Positions 57,616 to 64,000 of a DNA stretch of 64,000 nucleotides are shown one piece after another. The notes under the pieces were generated by a model. It was not told the origin of the DNA. It made no database searches and saw only the letters and a program-made list of their open reading frames with translations. The stretch's first letter is position 1; every line of letters begins with the position of its first letter. Source of the DNA: Agrococcus carbonis. Lineage in GTDB: Bacteria; Actinomycetota; Actinomycetes; Actinomycetales; Microbacteriaceae. Location: positions 2,170,001-2,234,000 of the forward strand of contig NZ_LT629734.1 in assembly GCF_900104705.1 (NCBI RefSeq), written 5' to 3'. A program made the position numbers and the translations under genes.

Positions 57616-59205
57616 ATGGAAGGCCTCGAAGGACTCCTCCACGGGTTCACGGTCGCGTTCACGCTCCAGAACCTGCTCTTCGCGCTGCTCGGCGCCTTCG
57701 TCGGCACGATGATCGGCGTGCTGCCCGGCATCGGGCCCGCGCTCACGATCGCGCTGCTGCTGCCGATGACCTACGGCATGCCCGTCGCGAGCGCGTTCAT
57801 CCTCTTCGCCGGCATCTACTACGGCGCGATGTACGGCGGATCGACCACGTCGATCCTGCTGAAGACCCCCGGTGAGTCGGGCTCGATCGTCGCCGCGATC
57901 GACGGCAACATGATGGCCCGCGCCGGCCGCGGCGCCGCGGCGCTCGCGACCGCGGCGATCGGCTCGTTCATCGCCGGCACGATCGCGACCGTGCTCGTGG
58001 CGATGTTCGCTCCGGCGATCGTCGACGTCGCGGTGATGCTCGGCGCCCGCGACTACTTCGCGCTCATGGTCGTCGCCTTCCTCACGGTCGGCGCGCTCGT
58101 GGGCGGATCGCCCCTGCGCGGCCTCATCTCGCTCGCGCTCGGCCTCACGATCGGCCTGGTCGGCATCGACTTCCAGTCGGGGCAGGATCGCCTGACCTTC
58201 GGGATGCCGCGCCTGCTCGACGGCATCGACACCGTCGTGCTCATCGTGGCGCTCTTCGCGATCGGCGAGGTGCTCTACGTCGTCGCGCACCAGACCTCGT
58301 CGAAGTACGCCGTCGCATCCATCAAGGGCCAGGCGTGGATGACGCGCACCGACTTCCGGCGCTCGTGGAAGCCGTGGCTGCGCGGCACCGCGATCGGCTT
58401 CCCGCTCGGCGTCATCCCCGCCGGCGGCAGCGAGATCCCGACGTTCCTCTCCTACTCGCTCGAGAAGAAGCTCGCCAAGGGCTCGCGGAAGCGCGAGTTC
58501 GGCAGGGGAGCGATCGAGGGCGTCGCCGGACCCGAGGCCGCCAACAACGCGAACGCCGCCGGCACGATGGTGCCGCTGCTGACGCTCGGCATCCCGACGT
58601 CGGCGACCGCGGCGATCATCCTCGTCGCGTTCCAGCAGTACGGACTGCAGCCGGGGCCGGCGCTGCTCACGAACGAGGCCGACCTCGTGTGGGGCCTCAT
58701 CGCGAGCCTGCTCATCGGCAACCTCATGCTGCTCATCCTCAACCTGCCGTTCGTGGGGCTGTGGGTGAAGCTGCTGAAGATCCCGAAGCCCTACCTGTTC
58801 GCGGGCATCGCGACCTTCGCCCTGCTGGGGGCGTACGCCGTCAACGGCGCATCGTTCGACGTGCTGCTGCTCATCGTCTTCGGCGTGGTCGGCTACGTGC
58901 TGCGCCGCTTCGGCTTCCCGATCGCGCCCGTCATCGTCGGCGCGATCCTCGGCCCGCTCGCCGAGCTGCAGCTGCGCCGCGCGCTCGACATCTCGGCCGG
59001 CGACCCGATGACGCTCGTGAGCTCGCCCTTCGCGGTGATCGTCTACGTCACGCTCGCGCTCGTGCTCCTGCTGCCGAGCCTCATCCGCGCGCTCGCCAAG
59101 CGCCGCCTCACGAGAACCACCATGCTGGAGACCGTGCCGACCGACGAGCCGGCCGATCACGAGTCGCCCGAGCCCGCACACACCCGAACGAAGGAGACGC
59201 CATGA
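57616..59205 (+). CDS. tctA: Tripartite tricarboxylate transporter large permease subunit
   Basis: A 529-residue protein with about twelve membrane helices. [20 protein letters not shown] and [20 protein letters not shown] are the classical TctA motifs. The second half repeats the pattern with [20 protein letters not shown] and [20 protein letters not shown]. The C-terminal 25 residues are soluble. It forms the translocation path. The ATG of prpD overlaps its stop (ATGA), so transport and metabolism genes are coupled. Confidence 0.95.
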   Translation: MEGLEGLLHGFTVAFTLQNLLFALLGAFVGTMIGVLPGIGPALTIALLLPMTYGMPVASAFILFAGIYYGAMYGGSTTSILLKTPGESGSIVAAIDGNMMARAGRGAAALATAAIGSFIAGTIATVLVAMFAPAIVDVAVMLGARDYFALMVVAFLTVGALVGGSPLRGLISLALGLTIGLVGIDFQSGQDRLTFGMPRLLDGIDTVVLIVALFAIGEVLYVVAHQTSSKYAVASIKGQAWMTRTDFRRSWKPWLRGTAIGFPLGVIPAGGSEIPTFLSYSLEKKLAKGSRKREFGRGAIEGVAGPEAANNANAAGTMVPLLTLGIPTSATAAIILVAFQQYGLQPGPALLTNEADLVWGLIASLLIGNLMLLILNLPFVGLWVKLLKIPKPYLFAGIATFALLGAYAVNGASFDVLLLIVFGVVGYVLRRFGFPIAPVIVGAILGPLAELQLRRALDISAGDPMTLVSSPFAVIVYVTLALVLLLPSLIRALAKRRLTRTTMLETVPTDEPADHESPEPAHTRTKETP

Positions 59206-60707
59206 TCCAGCACGAGGTCCGTGCCAGGAAGTCCGCCGAGAACCTGCCCCGCGAGGAGCAGCTCGCCTGGAAGATCGCCCAGGTCGCGGTCGACCCCGTC
59301 GAGGTGGAGGCCGAGGTCATCGAGATGATCGGCAACCGCATCATCGACAACGCGGCCGTGGCGATCGCGAGCCTCAACCGCGAGCCCGTCGTCTCGGCGC
59401 GCGAGCAGGCGCAGCGGCACCCGTACGAGCCCGGCGCAGCCGTCTTCGGCATCGACGACCGCGTGAGCCCCGAGTGGGCGGCGTGGGCCAACGGCGTCGC
59501 CGTGCGCGAGCTCGACTTCCACGACACGTTCCTCGCCGCCGACTACTCGCACCCCGGCGACAACATCCCGCCGATCCTCGCCGTCGCCCAGCACGTCGGC
59601 TGCGACGGGCGCGCCCTCGTGCGCGGCATCGCGACGGGCTACGAGATCCAGGTCGACCTCGTGCGCGCGATCAGCCTCCACAAGCACAAGATCGACCACG
59701 TCGCCCACCTCGGCCCGTCGGCCGCCGCTGGCATCGGCACGCTGCTCGGCCTCGAGGCGGAGACGATCTTCCAGGCCGTCGGGCAGGCGCTCCACACGAC
59801 CACCGCGACGCGCCAGTCGCGCAAGGGCGAGATCTCGACGTGGAAGGCCCACGCGCCGGCCTTCGCGGGCAAGATGGCCGTCGAGGCCGTCGATCGCGCG
59901 ATGCGCGGGCAGACGAGCCCCGTGCCGATCTACGAGGGCGAGGACGGCGTCATCGCGTGGCTCCTCGACGGCTGGGAGGGCGCCTACAGCGTGCCGCTGC
60001 CCGCCGCCGGCGAGCCCAAGCGCGCGATCCTCGACACGTACACGAAGGAGCACTCGGCCGAGTACCAGGCGCAGGCGTGGATCGACCTCGCCCGCAGGCT
60101 CTCCGCCGAGCACCCGGAGCTGCGCGACCCCGAGGGCATCGAGTCGATCGTGCTCCACACGAGCCACCACACGCACTACGTGATCGGCTCGGGCGCGAAC
60201 GACCCGCAGAAGTACGACCCGACGGCCTCGCGCGAGACCCTCGACCACTCGATCCCCTACATCGTCGCGGTCGCGCTGCAGGACGGCGGCTGGCACCACG
60301 TCGCGAGCTACGCTCCCGAGCGCGCGCAGCGTCCCGACACGGTCGAGCTGTGGCAGAAGATCACGACGGTCGAGGATGCGGTGTGGACCGAGCGGTACCA
60401 CGACCCGGACCCCGACAAGAAGGCCTTCGGCGGCCGCATCGTCGTGACGAAGACCGACGGCTCGGTCATCGAGGACGAGATCTCGGTGGCGGATGCGCAC
60501 CCGGCCGGGGCGCGTCCGTTCGGCCGCGCGGAGTACGTGCAGAAGCTCCGCACCCTCGCGCAGGGCATCGTCGACGACGCGGAGATCGAGCGCTTCCTCG
60601 GGCTCGTCGAGCGCCTGCCGGAGCTCACGGTCGACGAGGTGCGCCAGCTCAACGTCGTCGCGCCGGCCGGCACGGTCGACGCGGGCACCACGAAGGGCCT
60701 CTTCTAG
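59202..60707 (+). CDS. prpD: MmgE/PrpD-family 2-methylcitrate dehydratase
   Basis: A 501-residue enzyme, close to PrpD length. [18 protein letters not shown] and [20 protein letters not shown] with [15 protein letters not shown] are the N-terminal motifs. [20 protein letters not shown] and [20 protein letters not shown] belong to the family core. [19 protein letters not shown] carries the late catalytic-region histidines. It dehydrates 2-methylcitrate to 2-methylaconitate in the methylcitrate cycle, although MmgE/PrpD relatives act on other tricarboxylates too. No prpC is in the operon. Its TAG overlaps the GTG of prpB. Confidence 0.92.
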   Translation: MIQHEVRARKSAENLPREEQLAWKIAQVAVDPVEVEAEVIEMIGNRIIDNAAVAIASLNREPVVSAREQAQRHPYEPGAAVFGIDDRVSPEWAAWANGVAVRELDFHDTFLAADYSHPGDNIPPILAVAQHVGCDGRALVRGIATGYEIQVDLVRAISLHKHKIDHVAHLGPSAAAGIGTLLGLEAETIFQAVGQALHTTTATRQSRKGEISTWKAHAPAFAGKMAVEAVDRAMRGQTSPVPIYEGEDGVIAWLLDGWEGAYSVPLPAAGEPKRAILDTYTKEHSAEYQAQAWIDLARRLSAEHPELRDPEGIESIVLHTSHHTHYVIGSGANDPQKYDPTASRETLDHSIPYIVAVALQDGGWHHVASYAPERAQRPDTVELWQKITTVEDAVWTERYHDPDPDKKAFGGRIVVTKTDGSVIEDEISVADAHPAGARPFGRAEYVQKLRTLAQGIVDDAEIERFLGLVERLPELTVDEVRQLNVVAPAGTVDAGTTKGLF

Positions 60708-61651
60708 TGCTCTCGAGCTCGGTCACCCCGTCCGAGAAGCGGAAGGCCTTCCGCGCGGGCCTCGCCTCGGGCACGATCCAGCGCTTCCCGGGCGCCTTCA
60801 CGCCGCTCACGGCGCCGCTCATCCAGCAGCTCGGCTTCGAGGGCGTCTACATCTCGGGTGCCGTCATGGCGGCCGAGCTGGGCCTGCCCGACATCGGCCT
60901 CACCACGCTGAGCGAGGTGGCCGAGCGGGGCCGGCAGATCTCCCGCATGACCGATCTGCCGACCCTCATCGACGCCGACACGGGCTTCGGCGAGGCGATG
61001 AACGTCGCGCGCGCGGTGCACGAGCTCGAGGACGCCGGCGTCGCGGGCCTCCACCTCGAGGATCAGGTGAACCCCAAGCGGTGCGGCCACCTCGACGGCA
61101 AGGAGGTCGTGGGCGTCGAGATCGCCGCACAGCGCATCGCCGCCGCCGTGCAGGCGCGCCGCGACCCCGATCTCGTGATCATGGCGCGCACCGACATCCG
61201 GGGCGTGCACGGATCCTCGTCGGAGGGGCTCGCCGCCGCGGTCGACCGCGCCAAGGCCCTCGAGGCGGCGGGTGCCGACGCGATCTTCCCCGAGGCGATG
61301 GCGACGCTCGAGGAGTTCGCCGCGATCCGCGCGGCGGTCGACGTGCCGATCCTCGCCAACATGACGGAGTTCGGGAAGAGCCCGCTCTTCACGCACCAGC
61401 AGCTGCAGGACGTCGGCGTCAACCTCGCCATCCACCCCGTCTCGCTGCTGCGGGTCGCGATGGGGGCGATCGAGCGCGAGCTCGGGCTCCTCGCCGAGAC
61501 CGGCACGCTCGACGAGGCGGTCCCGCGCATGCAGACGCGCGCGCGGCTCTACGAGCTCAACGACTACGCCGCCTACAGCGCGTTCGACGCGGGCGTGTTC
61601 GACTTCGAGGTGCCGGGCGGCTTCGCGCAGGAGCCCCCCGCCCGCCCTTGA
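60707..61651 (+). CDS. prpB: Methylisocitrate lyase
   Basis: A 314-residue member of the isocitrate lyase/PEP mutase superfamily. RKAFRAGLASGTIQRFPGAF and GVYISGAVMAAELGLPDIGL are at the N-terminus. LIDADTGFGEAMNVARAV and HLEDQVNPKRCGHLDGKEV carry the metal-binding aspartates and the catalytic cysteine in KRCGH. MARTDIRGVHGSSSEGL and ILANMTEFGKSPLFT follow the PrpB pattern. It splits 2-methylisocitrate into pyruvate and succinate. GTG 60707 overlaps the prpD stop as TAGTG. It is the last gene of the operon; a long hairpin follows. Confidence 0.94.
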   Translation: MLSSSVTPSEKRKAFRAGLASGTIQRFPGAFTPLTAPLIQQLGFEGVYISGAVMAAELGLPDIGLTTLSEVAERGRQISRMTDLPTLIDADTGFGEAMNVARAVHELEDAGVAGLHLEDQVNPKRCGHLDGKEVVGVEIAAQRIAAAVQARRDPDLVIMARTDIRGVHGSSSEGLAAAVDRAKALEAAGADAIFPEAMATLEEFAAIRAAVDVPILANMTEFGKSPLFTHQQLQDVGVNLAIHPVSLLRVAMGAIERELGLLAETGTLDEAVPRMQTRARLYELNDYAAYSAFDAGVFDFEVPGGFAQEPPARP

Positions 61652-61666
61652 GCCATCCGCCGCTCA

Positions 61667-61747
61667 GGGTGGTCACGACGCGCCGTGCCAGGCTCTTCGA
61701 GCCCGGCGCGTCGTGACCACCCGCTCGGCATGTCGTGACCACCCGCT
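61667..61747. terminator. Long hairpin and GTCGTGACCACCCGCT repeat after prpB
   Basis: GGGTGGTCACGACGCGCC pairs over 18 bp with its complement, ending at 61722; the loop contains a second stem GGCT/AGCC. A further direct copy of TCGTGACCACCCGCT follows at 61733-61747. It probably terminates the operon and looks like a repeat-family member. Confidence 0.7.
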
Positions 61748-61759
61748 GAGAGGAGCGCC

Positions 61760-62842
61760 GTGAGCCGCTTGTTCACGCCCGTCGACGTCGGGCCCATCCG
61801 GGTCCGCAACCGGGCATGGGTCTCGCCCATGTGCCAGTACTCGTGCGACGCGCAGGACGGCGTGCCGCACGACTGGCACCGCGAGCACCTGACCTCCTTC
61901 GCCCGCGGCGGCGCGGGCCTTGTGATGACCGAGGCGGCCGCCGTCGTGCCCGAGGGCCGCATCTCGCCGCAGGACGCCGGCATCTGGGACGACGCGCAGG
62001 CCGAGGCCTGGGCGCCGATCGCCGAACGCATCCGCGCCCACGGCGCCGTGCCGGCGATGCAGCTCGCGCACGCGGGCCGCAAGGCGTCGACCTACCGCCC
62101 GTGGTCGGGACGCGGCAGCGTGCCCGTCGCCGAGGGCGGCTGGGAGGCCGTCGGGGCGGGGGCGGATGCGTTCGGCCGGTTCGCGCCGCCGCGCGCGCTG
62201 AGCGGCACCGAGGTCGAGGCGCTGCCGGATGCGTTCGCCCACGGCGCGCGCCGCGCCGTCGACGCGGGCTTCGATGTCGTCGAGGTGCACGCCGCCCACG
62301 GCTACCTGCTGCACCAGTTCCTCTCGCCGCTCACGAACTCCCGCGGCGACCGGTGGGGCGCCGACGAGCGGGGGCTCCGCACGGCGCTGCTGCGCGAGGT
62401 CGTCGCGGCGGTGCGCGCGGCGGTTCCGCACGCGGGCCTCATGGTGCGGCTGAGCGCCGCCGACTGGGTCGACGGCGGCATCGACACCGCGATGACGATC
62501 GAGCACGTGCGCGTGGCGATGGAGGCCGGCGCCGACTGGTTCGATCTCTCCTCCGGCGGGCTCGACCCGCGGCAGGAGATCCCGCTCGGCCCCGGCTACC
62601 AGGTGCGCTTCGCCCGCGACGTGCGCGAGGCGACCGGCGCGAGCGTCAACGCGGTCGGGCTGATCGACACGCCGGCGCTCGCCGAGCAGGTGCTCGCCGA
62701 CGGCGATGCGGATGCGGTGATGCTCGGTCGCCCGTGGCTGCGCGATCCGCACTGGGCGCTCCTGGCGGAGGCCGAGCTCGACGGGGAGCCGGACGACTCG
62801 GTCTGGCCCGCGCAGTACACGCGGGCGCGCGTCGTCGGCTGA
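61760..62842 (+). CDS. NADH:flavin oxidoreductase, Old Yellow Enzyme (YqjM-like)
   Basis: A 360-residue TIM-barrel flavoenzyme. VRNRAWVSPMCQYSCDAQDG is the YqjM-type N-terminal motif with the redox-tuning cysteine. PAMQLAHAGRKASTYRPW carries the FMN-binding Gln. EVHAAHGYLLHQFLSPLTNS, then RGDRWG, holds the active-site His pair and Tyr. LSSGGLDPRQEIPLGPGYQ and the C-terminal VMLGRPWLRDPHW complete the site. It reduces activated C=C bonds with NADPH. GTG 61760 follows GAGAGGAG. It is separated from the prp operon by a hairpin and so is probably its own unit. Confidence 0.94.
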   Translation: MSRLFTPVDVGPIRVRNRAWVSPMCQYSCDAQDGVPHDWHREHLTSFARGGAGLVMTEAAAVVPEGRISPQDAGIWDDAQAEAWAPIAERIRAHGAVPAMQLAHAGRKASTYRPWSGRGSVPVAEGGWEAVGAGADAFGRFAPPRALSGTEVEALPDAFAHGARRAVDAGFDVVEVHAAHGYLLHQFLSPLTNSRGDRWGADERGLRTALLREVVAAVRAAVPHAGLMVRLSAADWVDGGIDTAMTIEHVRVAMEAGADWFDLSSGGLDPRQEIPLGPGYQVRFARDVREATGASVNAVGLIDTPALAEQVLADGDADAVMLGRPWLRDPHWALLAEAELDGEPDDSVWPAQYTRARVVG

Positions 62843-62904
62843 GCCGCGCGCCGAGGGCGGTCGGCCGTGGGTCGTCGGCCGTCGGCGTAGGGCCGCGAGC
62901 CGGT

Positions 62905-62983
62905 GCCCGGAGGATGTCCGGCTGCCGCGGCCGCCGCGTGGATGATCCCGCCGGCCGGCCCCGCGGCCGGAGATCCTCCGGGG
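62905..62983. terminator. Long inverted repeat between OYE and acyl-CoA dehydrogenase
   Basis: CCCGGAGGATGTCCGGC pairs with GCCGGAGATCCTCCGGG at all but one position across 44 bases that can also fold. It lies 63 bases beyond the OYE stop codon. The rest of the 284-base gap holds a direct repeat of TGGAGCGCAG but no gene. Confidence 0.6.
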
Positions 62984-63126
62984 CTCCACAGCCTCCTCCT
63001 GGTCGAACGTGCGGCCGCGATGCGGCATGCTGGAGCGCAGCGCCCAGCGTGGAGCGCAGCCGACCGCGATCCGGTCGGGCCGGCTCTCCGCGCGACGAGG
63101 CAGCGCCTTGACCCGAAGGAGACGGC

Positions 63127-64000
63127 ATGACGATCGATCTGTCCACCTACGCCCTCAGCGACGAGGAGCTCGACCTCGCCGGCGCCGTGCGCGACTTCGC
63201 CGACAAGGTGGTCGCCCCGGTGAGCTACGAGGCCGACCGCACGAAGACGCTCCCGATGGACGTCGTGGCGCAGATGGGCGAGCTTGGCCTGTTCGGCATC
63301 CCGTTCCCCGAGGACCACGGCGGGCAGGGCGGCGACTACTTCGCGCTGTGCCTCGCGATCGAGGCGCTCGCGCGGGTCGACCAGTCGATCGCCATCACGC
63401 TCGAGGCGGGCGTGAGCCTCGGCGCCATGCCCATCTACCGCTTCGGCAGCGCCGAGCAGCAGGCCGAGCTGCTGCCGCCGCTGCTCGCGGGCGAGGCGCT
63501 CGCGGGCTTCGGCCTCACCGAGCCCGAGGCCGGCAGCGACGCGGGCGCGACCCGCACGACCGCGCGCCTCGACGGCGACGAGTGGGTCATCAACGGCGCC
63601 AAGCAGTTCATCACCAACTCGGGCACGCCGATCACCCGCTTCGTGACCGTCACCGCCGTCACGGGCGAGGCCGACGGCCGCAAGGAGATCTCGACGATCA
63701 TCGTGCCGAACGGCACGCGGGGCTTCACGGTCGAGGCCGCCTACGACAAGGTCGGCTGGCACGCCTCCGACACGCATCCGCTGACCTTCTCCGACGCGCG
63801 CGTGCCCGCGGCGAACCTGCTGGGCGAGCGGGGCCGCGGCTTCGCGGGCTTCCTGCACATCCTCGACGAGGGGCGCATCGCGATCGCGGCGCTCGCGACC
63901 GGCGCGGCAGAGGGCTGCCTCGACGACGCCGTCGACTACGCCGGCAAGCGCACCGTCTTCGGCGAGCCGCTCTCGAGCCGCCAGAACGTGCAGTTCGTGC
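63127..64000 (+). CDS. Acyl-CoA dehydrogenase, partial (3' end beyond window)
   Basis: The first 291 residues of an acyl-CoA dehydrogenase; the gene runs off the right edge. The N-terminal helical domain (LSDEELDLAGAVRDFADKVV) is followed by the middle beta domain. There GFGLTEPEAGSDAGATRTTA is the FAD/substrate signature and WVINGAKQFITNSG the second one. The C-terminal domain begins at FLGHILDEGRI-like FLHILDEGRIAIAALATGAA and AVDYAGKRTVFGEPLSSRQ. ATG 63127 follows GAAGGAG. The catalytic glutamate lies beyond the edge. It oxidises a short- or branched-chain acyl-CoA; the substrate is not readable. Confidence 0.94.
   Translation, partial: MTIDLSTYALSDEELDLAGAVRDFADKVVAPVSYEADRTKTLPMDVVAQMGELGLFGIPFPEDHGGQGGDYFALCLAIEALARVDQSIAITLEAGVSLGAMPIYRFGSAEQQAELLPPLLAGEALAGFGLTEPEAGSDAGATRTTARLDGDEWVINGAKQFITNSGTPITRFVTVTAVTGEADGRKEISTIIVPNGTRGFTVEAAYDKVGWHASDTHPLTFSDARVPAANLLGERGRGFAGFLHILDEGRIAIAALATGAAEGCLDDAVDYAGKRTVFGEPLSSRQNVQFV

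Noticed and set aside
57526..59181. 551-codon minus-strand frame opposite tctA
   Set aside because: Antisense shadow of an obvious membrane protein; composition is Arg/Asp/His-rich.

Overview
The window is very GC-rich, uses GTG and TTG starts freely and appears to start several genes without a leader. It carries an Lsr2 nucleoid protein, a GTCTCGATACGC...GCTACTCGACCAGC palindromic repeat family, and many GGATGCG/CGCATCC words. All of this fits an actinobacterium of the Microbacteriaceae type; the genus is not resolved. I saw no rRNA, tRNA, CRISPR array or transposase.

Bases 1-32,000 are mainly a cell-surface glycopolymer locus. It holds a nucleotide-sugar dehydratase, a DegT-type aminotransferase and a glycosyltransferase cut by the window edge (1-3.9 kb). 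Metabolic and unknown genes follow at 4-10 kb, with a GT1 glycosyltransferase and a VanZ-like protein, then galE (10.6-11.6 kb). The core runs from 11.7 to 32 kb: CgeB-type glycosyltransferases, two DUF6270-like proteins, wecC and wecB (UDP-ManNAcA synthesis), an alpha/beta hydrolase, a CgeB-polysaccharide pyruvyltransferase fusion, GT4 enzymes and a Wzm/Wzt-type ABC exporter. The likely product is a ManNAcA-containing, pyruvylated wall polymer exported by the ABC system and possibly attached to peptidoglycan by the LCP protein at 32.6 kb. Genes from 15.9 to 27.1 kb look less GC-biased than their neighbours, as variable glycan genes often do.

Bases 32,000-49,300 are backbone-like. They hold lsr2, an LCP lipoprotein, an SGNH hydrolase, a maltokinase, a secreted S1 protease, a DUF4349 lipoprotein, TetR plus aldo/keto reductase, a small-gene neighbourhood made by tandem duplication (41.0-42.6 kb), an MFS transporter and hrpA. 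The palindromic repeats are concentrated here, in nearly every gap and in frame inside hrpA.

Bases 49,300-64,000 hold an AbiEi/DUF559-like gene bracketed by two copies of another palindrome, a cupin, a lipoprotein and a His-rich-tailed helicase. Next comes a GntR-controlled operon of a tripartite tricarboxylate transporter plus PrpD and PrpB, which suggests uptake and cleavage of 2-methylcitrate or a similar tricarboxylate. An Old Yellow Enzyme and the start of an acyl-CoA dehydrogenase end the window.
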